A stretch of DNA of 64,000 nt from Beijerinckia mobilis (GTDB lineage: Bacteria > Pseudomonadota > Alphaproteobacteria > Rhizobiales > Beijerinckiaceae): assembly GCF_000745425.1 (NCBI RefSeq), contig NZ_JQJH01000024.1, forward strand, positions 1 through 64,000. Direction: 5' to 3'. The position numbers and the translations under genes are program-made. Position 1 is the stretch's first letter. Each line of letters opens with the position of its first letter. Of the stretch, positions 29,176-38,260 are shown piece after piece. The notes below the pieces were generated by a model, which saw only the letters and a program-made list of their open reading frames with translations, ran no database searches and was not told where the DNA came from.

Positions 29176-29562
29176 TTAGTCGGCGGTGAAGCTGTAGACG
29201 GCAAGCTTGTTGCCGTCGAGGTCGCGTACATAGCCGGCATAGGCATTCGGCGCCCAACCACGTTCGCCAACTGCACCTTCATCCTTGGCGCCAAGGGCGA
29301 GGGCCGCCTCATGGAAGGCCTTGACGGCGGTGCGATTGGGGGCGCGGAAGCTCACGGTGACACCGTTGCCGACCGTTGCCGGTTGCCCATTCGCGGGCTT
29401 GAGCACGAAAAATGAGGGTGAGCCGTTCTCGCCCCAGATCGAGCCGTTATCGCCGAGATCGGCCGAGCGCGTATAGCCCAAGGTTCCGAGCACCTTGTCG
29501 TAAAATTCGCGGGCTTTGCCGAGATCATTGGTGCCGACCGTCACATGTGTGAAAATAGTCAT
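29176..29562 (-). CDS. VOC (glyoxalase/bleomycin resistance) superfamily protein
   Basis: 128 residues forming the paired beta-alpha-beta-beta-beta units of the vicinal oxygen chelate fold. FTHVTVGTNDLGKAREFYDKVLG at the N-terminus and AGYVRDLDGNKLAVYSF at the C-terminus are typical of lactoylglutathione lyase-related proteins. The first histidine (H6) could be a metal ligand. Members include lyases, dioxygenases and resistance proteins, so activity is open. The LysR gene at 30135 is transcribed divergently and might regulate it. Confidence 0.8.
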   Translation of the reverse strand: MTIFTHVTVGTNDLGKAREFYDKVLGTLGYTRSADLGDNGSIWGENGSPSFFVLKPANGQPATVGNGVTVSFRAPNRTAVKAFHEAALALGAKDEGAVGERGWAPNAYAGYVRDLDGNKLAVYSFTAD

Positions 29563-30134
29563 GTCTACTCCCTTTAAACTACGCGCAGACGATGCCGCGT
29601 CGTTTCGTCAATCCTGGCACTGCCGCCGGAATTGCATTTCTGAAAATGTTGCCGGAACGGGATGCGATGGTTCGTATCCGTTCGACCTTAGGAAACCGGG
29701 CAATGGGCAGGAAGATGCATCACACAACAAAACAACGTGAATGATTCCTACTCGCGCCACGGTGCAACAGGTGATCTGCCGAGACCTTGTAAAGCGCGAT
29801 ATGCGTGGTCAGCCAGAGCGGGATGATGGGAAGGGGCTATAACGGAATCTTCGGTTTCGTCTTGACGATTGCGTGGCCCGGACCGTTCCTGACAGGGATC
29901 CGTTCTCTTGTCGGCGTCCGGTGCAAAGCTACGCCTTGTGGCGGCCCTGCGAGAGGGATTTCGACCGCATTTTGCTCGCGCATCCAGGCTCAAGGGACCG
30001 GCATCCAGGGAGCCGGCACCGACTTCTCTCATTGTCGCTTCCACCCACCATTAATTTTTTCTATTGTGCTTCATGGATTGATCGACAAAAAGGGCGTGTC
30101 GTGCAATTCATTATTGCCGTATAGGGATAATGGA
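29563..30134. other. Intergenic region between the VOC gene and a LysR gene
   Basis: About 570 bases between divergent genes. A minus-strand open frame at 29748-30044 has no recognisable features. The stretch 30045-30070 is T-rich and could hold the LysR promoter. I see no repeat or operator that stands out. Confidence 0.45.
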
Positions 30135-31070
30135 ATGAGCCGTTGGGATGGCATTGACGAATTCGTTGCGGTCGCGATGACCGGCAGTTTTGCGCGTGCC
30201 GCCAAGGCTCTGGACGTCTCGACATCTCACGTCAGCCGGGTGATTGCCCGCCTTGAAAGCGAATTGCAGGCCCAGGTTTTTCTCCGCACGACGCGCGCCG
30301 TCACGCTGACAGAAACCGGGCGGGCGCTGGCGGATCAGTTTCAACGGATCATTCATGAACGTGATGAAGCCTTTGCCATGGTCTTGGGCGGCGGTGAGCC
30401 TCAGGGCGAGTTGCGACTGACCTGTTCCAGCGCCATGGGCGAACGTTTCGTGGCACCGATCGTGCGCCGCTATGCGCAGGAAAATCCCAAGCTTTCGGTG
30501 ACGATCGATCTGACCAATCGTGTCGTCGATCTCGTCTCCGAAGGTTATGATCTCGCGATCCGAACGGGCCAGCTTGCGGATTCACGGCTCATCGGATCGC
30601 GCATCGCCTATCGCCGGCTTTATCTTTGCGCGGCCCCCACCTATCTCGATCGCGTCGGACGACCGCAGACACTTGCCGATATCGCTGACCATGAATGTCT
30701 GATCGGCACTGTCTCCACATGGCATTTTCATGTTGATGGGAGCGACCAGGTGTTCCGTCCCAAGGGGCGTTGGCGCTCGAATAGCGGCATCGCAATCGTC
30801 GATGCGGCGGTCGCCGGCATGGGCCTGTGTCAATTGCCGGAATTTTATGTGCTGCCGCACATTGCCTCCGGCGCCCTTGAAGTCGTGCTTGACGACATGC
30901 GGGCGAGTGACGAACCGATCTGGGCCGTTTATCCGCAACGCCGTTTTCTTTTGCCGAAGGTCCGCTGTCTTGTCGCCCGGCTACGCGCTGAATTAGGGCC
31001 TGCGCTGAATTCCTGCGATGAGGTTGAGCCGGACGAAGACCTCGCTCTCCCGCCGGAGGTCGAGGCTTGA
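30135..31070 (+). CDS. LysR-family transcriptional regulator
   Basis: 311 residues. The helix-turn-helix is FVAVAMTGSFARAAKALDVSTSHVSRVIARLE near the N-terminus, followed by a LysR substrate-binding domain (GELRLTCSSAMGERFVAPIVRRY). The acidic C-terminal tail after residue 290 (CDEVEPDEDLALPPEVEA) is unusual. ATG 30135 follows GGGATAATGGA. It belongs to the CrgA/YafC-like group by general appearance. Its target is not known; the divergent VOC gene is the obvious candidate. Confidence 0.85.
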   Translation: MSRWDGIDEFVAVAMTGSFARAAKALDVSTSHVSRVIARLESELQAQVFLRTTRAVTLTETGRALADQFQRIIHERDEAFAMVLGGGEPQGELRLTCSSAMGERFVAPIVRRYAQENPKLSVTIDLTNRVVDLVSEGYDLAIRTGQLADSRLIGSRIAYRRLYLCAAPTYLDRVGRPQTLADIADHECLIGTVSTWHFHVDGSDQVFRPKGRWRSNSGIAIVDAAVAGMGLCQLPEFYVLPHIASGALEVVLDDMRASDEPIWAVYPQRRFLLPKVRCLVARLRAELGPALNSCDEVEPDEDLALPPEVEA

Positions 31071-31100
31071 TTCCTGTCCTTCTCCCCGTTGCCGGCCGCA

Positions 31101-31146
31101 GGCCGGCATAGTCACGATCGAGATTCGGCGGCGGGCCGGCATAGTC
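31101..31146. repeat. Two direct copies of GGCCGGCATAGTC
   Basis: The 13-mer occurs at 31101-31113 and 31134-31146, start to start 33 bases, in the short gap between two convergent LysR genes. Its role is unknown. It may be a remnant of a short tandem repeat. Confidence 0.5.
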
Positions 31147-31163
31147 GCATCTCATATCGGGGG

Positions 31164-32084
31164 TTAGGCCGGTACATTCGCAGCTTCCTGGCTCTCCTCG
31201 AATATTTTCACGAGTTGGCGTGCCTCGCTGAATAGGGCTGCCGTCAATGGGATCATCGGATCGTCGGCGGAGACGACCAGCCCGATTGAATGCTGGACGA
31301 CAGGATCGACGAGCGGGATAGAGACGAGGCCAGGGACATTGCCGAGCATGTTCGCGAGCTTGCTCGACATGATGCTGGTCCACGCTCCGGTTTGTAGATG
31401 TGTCATGAGTACGGTGAGGGAATCGGTTTCCAGCACGACCTTGTCGGGGGAGCGGTCGGTGCCCAGCAATTCGTCGATGATACGGCGATTCTGCATATTG
31501 GGTGACAACAGGCACAAGGGCAGGGACGCAGCCTCGTGCCAGGAGATCTCGCTGCGTTTGCTCGTCTCCGAGACAGAGGCTACGACGAGGCGATAATCCT
31601 CCCGGTAAAGCGGCAGGCTTTTGACGCGGCCGAGAGGCTCGTGATCGAGATAGGTGATCCCTGCCTCGATCTCTACTGCCGCGATCATTTCGCGTATCTG
31701 TGTTGATGCACGTCCGAGCACGGTAAAGCGGACATGGGGATGGCGTGCGCGGAACGGTGTCGTCAGCGCGGCGACGATCGGCAGGGCGGTGGGGATGGCC
31801 GCAATCCGCACGTGGCCTGTGAGGCCGCTGCGCAAACCCTGAATCTCGCGGCGCATGGCGCGCGTGTCGGCGACAATGCGGCGTGCCCAATCAAGGACGC
31901 GTTCACCTTCAGCGGTGAAGCCCTGGAAACGCGAGGCGCGGTTGACGAGACGAACACCCAAAATATCTTCGAGTTGTTTGATCGCCGCCGACAATGTGGG
32001 TTGTGTGACACCGCAAGCCTCGGCGGCATGGCCGAAATGGCCCTCGCGTGCAAGGGCGAGAAGAAATTCCAGTTTATCGATCAC
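31164..32084 (-). CDS. LysR-family regulator divergent from the fds operon
   Basis: 306 residues from GTG 32084. The helix-turn-helix is FLLALAREGHFGHAAEACGVTQPTLSAAIKQLE, followed by the effector-binding domain (LTGHVRIAAIPTALPIVAALT). It is transcribed away from fdsG with 642 bases between, as FdsR-type regulators of NAD-dependent formate dehydrogenase operons are. That regulatory role is inferred from position. Several perfect dyads in the gap are possible binding sites. Confidence 0.85.
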   Translation of the reverse strand: MIDKLEFLLALAREGHFGHAAEACGVTQPTLSAAIKQLEDILGVRLVNRASRFQGFTAEGERVLDWARRIVADTRAMRREIQGLRSGLTGHVRIAAIPTALPIVAALTTPFRARHPHVRFTVLGRASTQIREMIAAVEIEAGITYLDHEPLGRVKSLPLYREDYRLVVASVSETSKRSEISWHEAASLPLCLLSPNMQNRRIIDELLGTDRSPDKVVLETDSLTVLMTHLQTGAWTSIMSSKLANMLGNVPGLVSIPLVDPVVQHSIGLVVSADDPMIPLTAALFSEARQLVKIFEESQEAANVPA

Positions 32085-32726
32085 TGAACCGAATAGCCTC
32101 CCGTTGCCATTTCACCTCTTGCGGGTGAATTGCCGTGTTTGCGGCTTCCCATCAAAGTGCATTCTTCCTCACGAAAATGGAACAGGTTTTTGAATGAATG
32201 CGTCGGCGCCTTTCGTGTGAATGCATGGCGTTTCACTCCCTTTGAGACTGCCGCTCCACAGGCTGTTCCATGAGCCTTGTTGCGGCGGGAAGGGGGATGG
32301 CAGCGGCGAGGTTTTCTCCGCCGGTTCCGCTCCGTCGAAGGTCCCATAGTCCCTCATTGGGCTCCGAGGAGCGTCAAAGCTCCTTGTATTTTATAAACAT
32401 ATGAAAATAATATTGAATTTTAGATCATTCAATCGGGATAATGCTGTTTAATAGATAAATTAGTATATAGCAAGACTATATTGATAGAAATGTTCTATTG
32501 CAACACGAAACATCATTATTGATTGCCTATTGCTTGACGGACCATATTTCTTTCAACGCGTCCCTGGCGTGATTGGCGGGGAAGCTCGCGCTACGCCGGT
32601 TCTCCGTTTGGTTCGGGCAGCTCTTGAAACATAAGCGTTTTCAATCCATTTCGTATTGGTGTCCCGGAGAACCATCCTCTCGCAAGGATAATCAAAAGCA
32701 GGGACAAGCATTGAGAGGAAACCCTG
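32085..32726. other. Intergenic regulatory region upstream of fdsG
   Basis: 642 bases between divergent genes. The half next to the regulator has normal composition; 32390-32530 is strikingly AT-rich and holds three short perfect dyads. A small hairpin AGGAGC-GTCAAA-GCTCCT lies at 32367-32384, followed by TTGTATTTT. No coding region is evident. Confidence 0.6.
32412..32498. promoter_or_regulatory. Cluster of three dyads upstream of the fds operon
   Basis: ATTGAAT-N8-ATTCAAT (32412-32433), ATATAG-N5-CTATAT (32465-32481) and ATAGAA-N3-TTCTAT (32484-32498) are each perfect. The first fits the T-N11-A form of LysR sites. They lie 229-315 bases before fdsG, so a promoter with a long leader, or binding at a distance, would be needed. 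Confidence 0.4.
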
Positions 32727-33200
32727 ATGGCGATTTACGAACCATGGGATGAAGCTCTGGCCGAAGCCATCGTCGAGCGACACAAGGATCGGGAAGGCGC
32801 CACCCTGCCGATCTTTCATGCGCTTCAGGAGGTGTTCGGTTGCGTTCCGGCTGAAGCCGTGCCGATGGTCGCCAGGGCTTTGAATTTGTCGCGCGCCGAA
32901 GTGCACGGCGTTCTGACCTTTTATTCGGATTTCCGGCAAGAGCCGCCCGGCCGGCACATCCTTAAACTGTGTCGCGCCGAGGCTTGTCAGGCGGCTGGCG
33001 GCGATGCGCTTGCAGAGGATCTCCAGCAACGGCTGGGTATCCGGCTTGGCGAAACGACTGCCGATCATCTCATGACCGCCGAACCGGTGTTTTGCCTCGG
33101 CCTTTGTGCGGTCGCGCCATCAGCGATGCTCGATGAACGTCCCGTTGGGCGGCTTGATGCAGCCAAGCTGGAAGCACTCGTCGCGGAGGCGCGCTCATGA
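32727..33200 (+). CDS. fdsG: NAD-dependent formate dehydrogenase gamma subunit
   Basis: 157 residues, related to NuoE. Carries a [2Fe-2S] cluster with cysteines in LCRAEACQ and later CLGLCAVAP. It is part of the cytoplasmic FdsABGD complex that oxidises formate to CO2 and reduces NAD. A clear Shine-Dalgarno GAGAGGAAACC lies before the ATG. The stop overlaps the fdsB start by four bases, so translation is coupled. Confidence 0.95.
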   Translation: MAIYEPWDEALAEAIVERHKDREGATLPIFHALQEVFGCVPAEAVPMVARALNLSRAEVHGVLTFYSDFRQEPPGRHILKLCRAEACQAAGGDALAEDLQQRLGIRLGETTADHLMTAEPVFCLGLCAVAPSAMLDERPVGRLDAAKLEALVAEARS

Positions 33201-34753
33201 ATGCGCGTTGCTATATTTCTTGCGATGCGGCGTCGATCGCCATCGGAGCGGACGATGTTGCCGAAGCCCTGATGCGGGAGGCTGCGACGTGCAGCCTTCT
33301 GGTCGAGATCGTCCGGACCGGCTCGCGCGGGCTCTTCTGGCTGGAGCCGATGATCGAGGTCGAGACGGCCGAGGGCCGGATTGCTTATGGCCCGGTGACG
33401 GCGCAGGATCTTCCGGGCCTCATCGTGGCCGGCATGCTGGAGGGCAAGGCGCATCCTCTGCGTTTGGGTGAACCGGAGAAAATTCCTTATCTCGCGAAAC
33501 AGCAGCGGCTTACCTTTGCGCGCTGCGGCGTTATCGATCCGCGTTCGCTCGATGCCTATTTCGCGCATGGCGGTTACCGTGGTCTGGCCCGTGCGATTGC
33601 GCTTGGCGCCGCCGCGACCGTCGAGGAAGTCGTTGAATCCGGTCTGCGGGGCAGGGGCGGCGCGGGTTTCCCGACAGGCATCAAATGGCGGACGGTCGCG
33701 CAGACACCACCCGGCCGAAAATATATCGTCTGCAACGCCGATGAAGGCGATAGCGGGACTTTTTCCGATCGCATGATCATGGAGGGGGATCCCTTCAGCG
33801 TGATCGAGGGCATGACAATCGCCGGGCTCGCCGTCGGTGCGACCTATGGTTATGTCTATATGCGATCCGAATATCCGCATGCCACGCAGACGATGAATGC
33901 GGCGATCAAGGCCGCGCGTCAGGCAGGTTTGCTCGGACCGGACCTTATGGGATCCGGCAACGCCTTTGATATGGAAGTGCGGGTCGGTGCCGGCGCCTAT
34001 GTATGTGGTGAAGAAACGGCACTTCTTGAAAGTCTCGAAGGCAAGCGTGGCCTCGTCCGCGCAAAGCCGCCGCTGCCGGCGCATGTCGGGCTTTTCGGCT
34101 GTCCCACTGTCATCAACAACGTCATGTCGCTGGCCACCGTCCCGTTCATTCTGGCGGAAGGGGCGGCGACCTACAAGGATTACGGCATGGGCCGCTCGCG
34201 CGGGACAATGCCGATCCAGCTTGCTGGCAATGTCCGCCATGGCGGCCTTGTCGAAGTGGCGTTCGGTGTCACGCTCGGGGAACTCGTCGAAGGCTTCGGT
34301 GGCGGAACACGCAGCGGCCGGCCGGTGCGGGCGGTGCAGGTCGGCGGCCCCCTCGGCGCCTATTTCCCGGTGGAGCTTTTCGACACGCCCTTCGATTATG
34401 AGGCGTTTGCCGCCCGTGGCGGGCTTATCGGCCATGGCGGGATCGTCGTCTTTGACGACACGGTCGATATGCTGAAACAGGCGCATTTTGCGATGGAATT
34501 TTGCGCCCATGAGAGTTGCGGCAAATGCACACCTTGCCGCATCGGCTCGACACGCGGGCAGGAAACCCTCGACAAGATCCGTCATGGCGTCGCGGTCGAA
34601 GAGAATCTCTCCCTCATCGAGGATCTCTGCGAGACGATGAAGCTCGGCTCGCTTTGCGCGCTCGGCGGTTTCACACCCTATCCGGTGATGAGTGCGTTGA
34701 CGCATTTCAGGGATGATTTCACGCCCGCCCCGATGCGTGAGGCGGCGGAATGA
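33197..34753 (+). CDS. fdsB: NAD-dependent formate dehydrogenase beta subunit (NADH/FMN)
   Basis: 518 residues. An N-terminal thioredoxin-like domain of about 110 residues precedes a NuoF-like part. GLRGRGGAGFPTGIKW (about residue 150) is the FMN-binding glycine loop, and YIVCNADEGDSGTFSDR follows. The C-terminal [4Fe-4S] site is ESCGKCTPCRIGSTRG with a distal cysteine in LGSLCALGG. This subunit passes electrons to NAD. It is followed by a 178-base gap with two hairpins before fdsA. Confidence 0.95.
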   Translation: MNARCYISCDAASIAIGADDVAEALMREAATCSLLVEIVRTGSRGLFWLEPMIEVETAEGRIAYGPVTAQDLPGLIVAGMLEGKAHPLRLGEPEKIPYLAKQQRLTFARCGVIDPRSLDAYFAHGGYRGLARAIALGAAATVEEVVESGLRGRGGAGFPTGIKWRTVAQTPPGRKYIVCNADEGDSGTFSDRMIMEGDPFSVIEGMTIAGLAVGATYGYVYMRSEYPHATQTMNAAIKAARQAGLLGPDLMGSGNAFDMEVRVGAGAYVCGEETALLESLEGKRGLVRAKPPLPAHVGLFGCPTVINNVMSLATVPFILAEGAATYKDYGMGRSRGTMPIQLAGNVRHGGLVEVAFGVTLGELVEGFGGGTRSGRPVRAVQVGGPLGAYFPVELFDTPFDYEAFAARGGLIGHGGIVVFDDTVDMLKQAHFAMEFCAHESCGKCTPCRIGSTRGQETLDKIRHGVAVEENLSLIEDLCETMKLGSLCALGGFTPYPVMSALTHFRDDFTPAPMREAAE

Positions 34754-34761
34754 GCCTGATG

Positions 34762-34848
34762 ACGGCCGAACTGTGGAGGAACCGCGGTTCGGCCGTTCTC
34801 ACGTAAGGGCAAAAAGTTTCAAACGGCGGGCCGCGACGGACGGCCCGC
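34762..34848 (+). other. Two hairpins between fdsB and fdsA
   Basis: ACGGCCGAAC (34762-34771) pairs with GTTCGGCCGT (34787-34796), and GCGGGCCG (34826-34833) pairs with CGGCCCGC (34841-34848). Neither has a T tract. They lie in the only long gap of an otherwise packed operon. Processing or attenuation ahead of fdsA is possible. The duplicated CTTGGGACC follows at about 34862-34893. Confidence 0.55.
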
Positions 34849-34931
34849 ATTATGGACCGCTCTTGGGACCGCACGGGGACACTCTTGGGACCATTCTGGC
34901 GCGTCCGGGAACCATTCGAGGAGACGCCAGC

Positions 34932-37802
34932 ATGTCGCTTATCCAGGAGATCGATTACGGTACGCCGCCTTCCAAATCCGAACGTCAGGTGACGCTGACC
35001 ATCGATGGGACGGAGATCAGCGTTCCGGAAGGCACATCGATCATGCGTGCGGCCATGGAAATGGGGACGCAGATCCCCAAGCTCTGCGCTACTGATTCCC
35101 TTGCGAGTTTCGGCTCCTGCCGGCTCTGTCTCGTCGAGATCGAAGGCCGGGCTGGAACACCTGCTTCCTGCACGACTCCCGTTGCGGCCGGCATGGTCGT
35201 GCATACGCAAACGGAACGCCTGGCCCGTCTGCGCAAGGGCGTCATGGAATTATATATCTCGGACCATCCGCTCGATTGTCTGACCTGTTCGGCGAATGGC
35301 GATTGTGAATTGCAGGATATGGCCGGTGCCGTCGGCCTGCGCGAAGTGCGTTACGGCATGGAGGGCAGCAATCATTTCGCCAAGGATTCGGATCTGCGCC
35401 TGCCGAAGGATGAGTCGAATCCCTATTTCACTTACGATCCTTCGAAATGTATCGTCTGCAACCGCTGTGTGCGTGCCTGCGAGGAAGTGCAGGGCACTTT
35501 CGCTCTGACCATTTCCGGGCGTGGTTTCGAAAGCCGCGTGTCGCCGGGGATGAACGAGCCCTTCCTCCAATCTGAATGCGTCTCCTGCGGCGCCTGCGTT
35601 CAGGCCTGCCCGACCGCGACCCTGAACGAGAAATCGGTCATTGAAATCGGCACGCCGGAACATTCTCTCGTCACGACCTGCGCCTATTGCGGCGTCGGCT
35701 GCTCCTTCAAGGCCGAAATGCGCGGCAATACACTCGTACGGATGGTGCCTTGGAAAGAGGGCAAGGCCAATGAGGGCCATTCCTGCGTCAAGGGCCGTTT
35801 CGCCTATGGCTATGCGACGCATGAGGACCGTATTACCAAGCCGATGATTCGCGCCAGCATTGAGGATCCGTGGCGTGAGGTGAGCTGGAGCGAGGCAATT
35901 GACTATGCTGCCTCCGAATTCAAGCGCATACAGGCGAAATACGGACGCGACGCGATCGGCGGCATCACCTCGTCCCGCTGCACCAATGAAGAAACCTATC
36001 TCGTCCAGAAATTGATTCGCGCCGGCTTCGGTACTAATAATGTCGATACCTGCGCACGCGTGTGTCATTCGCCGACCGGCTATGGTCTCAAGATGACGTT
36101 CGGCACCTCGGCTGGCACGCAGGATTTCGCTTCTGTCGATGAAAGCGATGTCATTTTCGTGATTGGCGCCAATCCGACCGATGGCCATCCGGTCTTTGGT
36201 GCGCGCATGAAGAAGCGGCTGCGGCAGGGCGCGCGTCTGATCGTCGCCGATCCGCGCCGCATCGATCTCGTGCGATCGCCGCATATCAAGGCGGATTATC
36301 ATCTTCCGCTCAGGCCCGGTTCCAACGTCGCTTTCATCAATGCCCTGGCGCATGTCATCGTCACCGAAGGATTGGTCAATGAAGCCTTCGTACGGGAACG
36401 GTGCGATTGGGCGGAATTTGAAGCCTGGGCACGATTCATCGCCGATGACCGTCATTCACCGGAATCCGTCGAGTCCATTACTGGGGTTCCGGCCGCAGAG
36501 ATGCGGGGGGCGGCGCGGCTCTATGCGACCGGCGGGCGCGCGGCGATCTATTACGGTCTCGGCGTGACCGAACATAGCCAAGGCTCGACCATGGTCATGG
36601 GCATGGCCAATCTCGCCATGGCGACCGGCAATATCGGTTACCGCGGCGTCGGTGTGAATCCGCTGCGTGGACAGAACAACGTCCAGGGCTCCTGCGACAT
36701 GGGGTCTTTCCCGCATGAGTTTCCTGGCTACCGCCATGTCTCGGACGATTCGACCCGCGCGGTTTTCGAGGCACTCTGGGGCCGGCATCTGTCTGCGGAG
36801 CCCGGCCTGCGCATTCCCAACATGCTCGATGAAGCGGTCGGCGGACGCTTCAAGGGTCTGTATATCCAGGGTGAGGACATCGCCCAATCCGATCCGGATG
36901 TGCAGCATGTGACGGCGGGTCTTGCCGCCATGGAATGTGTCGTCATCCAAGATATATTCATGAACGAGACGGCGAAATATGCGCATGTCTTCCTTCCGGG
37001 TTCTTCCTTCCTCGAAAAGGACGGAACCTTCACCAATGCGGAACGGCGTATCAACCGTGTTCGCAAGGTCATGCCGCCGCTCGCCGGTTATGCTGACTGG
37101 GAAGTCACGATGATGCTGGCGGAAGCCTTCGGCTATCCGATGCATTACAAACATCCGGGCGAGATCATGGATGAAATCGCCGCGACGACACCTTCCTTCG
37201 CCGACGTCTCTTACGCCAAGCTTGACGAGATGGGCTCGGTGCAATGGCCCTGCAACGAAAACGCTCCGCTTGGCACGCCGATCATGCATGTGGGCAAGTT
37301 CGTGCGTGGCAAGGGGCAGTTCATGCTGACGGAATTCGTCGAGACCGACGAACGCACGTCGCGTAAATTTCCGCTGATCCTCACAACCGGTCGGATTCTC
37401 GCGCATTATAATGTCGGCGCTCAGACGCGGCGGACTCCGAATACCGCTTGGCATCCGGAAGACGTCCTCGAAATCCATCCTTTCGATGCCGAGAGCCGCG
37501 GTCTCACGGATGGCGATCTTGTCGCCATCGAGAGCCGCGTCGGCATGGTCACGCTGCATGCGAAGATCTCTGATCGTATGCAGCCCGGCGTGGTCTATAC
37601 GACGTTCCATCATCCGATGAGCGGCGCCAATGTGATCACAACGGATTATTCGGATTGGGCGACCAATTGTCCTGAATATAAGGTTACTGCCGTGCAAGTT
37701 CGAAAGACCAATAGGCCGAGTGAATGGCAGGAAAGGTTCGTCGAACATCACGAGAAATCGACCCGTATTCTCGAGAGTGCAGTGACCGAAGCGGCGGAGT
37801 AG
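34932..37802 (+). CDS. fdsA: NAD-dependent formate dehydrogenase alpha (molybdenum) subunit
   Basis: 956 residues. The catalytic subunit holds bis-MGD molybdenum plus several Fe-S clusters. In order: an N-terminal [2Fe-2S] ferredoxin domain (FGSCRLCLVEI), a His-Cys site (HPLDCLTCSANGDCEL), two [4Fe-4S] motifs (CIVCNRCVRACEE, CVSCGACVQACPT), the FdhF-type [4Fe-4S] site (CAYCGVGCSF), then the molybdopterin domains. The molybdenum-ligand cysteine is in DTCARVCHSPTGYG. ATG 34932 (MSLIQEIDYG) follows GAGGAGACGCCAGC; the open frame upstream overlaps fdsB and is not protein-like. It needs a sulfurtransferase (FdsC/FdhD) that is absent here. Confidence 0.96.
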   Translation: MSLIQEIDYGTPPSKSERQVTLTIDGTEISVPEGTSIMRAAMEMGTQIPKLCATDSLASFGSCRLCLVEIEGRAGTPASCTTPVAAGMVVHTQTERLARLRKGVMELYISDHPLDCLTCSANGDCELQDMAGAVGLREVRYGMEGSNHFAKDSDLRLPKDESNPYFTYDPSKCIVCNRCVRACEEVQGTFALTISGRGFESRVSPGMNEPFLQSECVSCGACVQACPTATLNEKSVIEIGTPEHSLVTTCAYCGVGCSFKAEMRGNTLVRMVPWKEGKANEGHSCVKGRFAYGYATHEDRITKPMIRASIEDPWREVSWSEAIDYAASEFKRIQAKYGRDAIGGITSSRCTNEETYLVQKLIRAGFGTNNVDTCARVCHSPTGYGLKMTFGTSAGTQDFASVDESDVIFVIGANPTDGHPVFGARMKKRLRQGARLIVADPRRIDLVRSPHIKADYHLPLRPGSNVAFINALAHVIVTEGLVNEAFVRERCDWAEFEAWARFIADDRHSPESVESITGVPAAEMRGAARLYATGGRAAIYYGLGVTEHSQGSTMVMGMANLAMATGNIGYRGVGVNPLRGQNNVQGSCDMGSFPHEFPGYRHVSDDSTRAVFEALWGRHLSAEPGLRIPNMLDEAVGGRFKGLYIQGEDIAQSDPDVQHVTAGLAAMECVVIQDIFMNETAKYAHVFLPGSSFLEKDGTFTNAERRINRVRKVMPPLAGYADWEVTMMLAEAFGYPMHYKHPGEIMDEIAATTPSFADVSYAKLDEMGSVQWPCNENAPLGTPIMHVGKFVRGKGQFMLTEFVETDERTSRKFPLILTTGRILAHYNVGAQTRRTPNTAWHPEDVLEIHPFDAESRGLTDGDLVAIESRVGMVTLHAKISDRMQPGVVYTTFHHPMSGANVITTDYSDWATNCPEYKVTAVQVRKTNRPSEWQERFVEHHEKSTRILESAVTEAAE

Positions 37803-37805
37803 ACT

Positions 37806-38036
37806 ATGTCTAGCAAGAATGAAACGCTGATTCGCATGGCTAATCAGATTGCGACCTTCTTCCGTCCCTATTCCCGGGAAGAGGCCGTGAAGGGCATTCG
37901 AAGCCATATTGAAGCCTTTTGGTCACCGACCATGCGGCGCGATCTCTGCATATTGATTGCGAAAGACCCGGACGGGCTCGATGCTATCGTGATTGAGGCG
38001 GTGCCCTGCGAGATCGAGAACCACGAGAACGCGTGA
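37806..38036 (+). CDS. fdsD: NAD-dependent formate dehydrogenase delta subunit
   Basis: 76 residues, start three bases after the fdsA stop. The segment LIRMANQIATFFRPYSREEAVKGI and the following SHIEAFWSPTMRRDL are typical of FdsD, a small subunit needed for complex stability or maturation. In most fds operons fdsC stands between fdsA and fdsD; here the two are directly joined. Confidence 0.93.
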   Translation: MSSKNETLIRMANQIATFFRPYSREEAVKGIRSHIEAFWSPTMRRDLCILIAKDPDGLDAIVIEAVPCEIENHENA

Positions 38037-38260
38037 GAGGGCGGCAGCATCGTCTTGTCACGGATCGTCTTGCGGATGTTTCGGCAAGACCTCTTCTTGC
38101 AGTCTCGGTTCGGGCCAAGCGTTAAACCGCCTCGGGCTTGAGCTGAGACGGCAGTGATGATGCGTGTCTGCTTCACGTGTCGATGGAAAGCACTCTGGTC
38201 TTGGGATCAGTGCGCAATATCAGGCGGGCTTCCAGGCCCACCTTCATGAGATCTGGCACA

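Noticed and set aside
30589-31890. 433-codon minus-strand frame across two LysR genes
   Set aside because: It covers parts of two well-supported genes in other frames and is Arg/Pro-rich, as expected for a shadow.
33065-34705. 546-codon minus-strand frame opposite fdsB
   Set aside because: Antisense of a strongly supported gene, with low-complexity composition and no recognisable motif.
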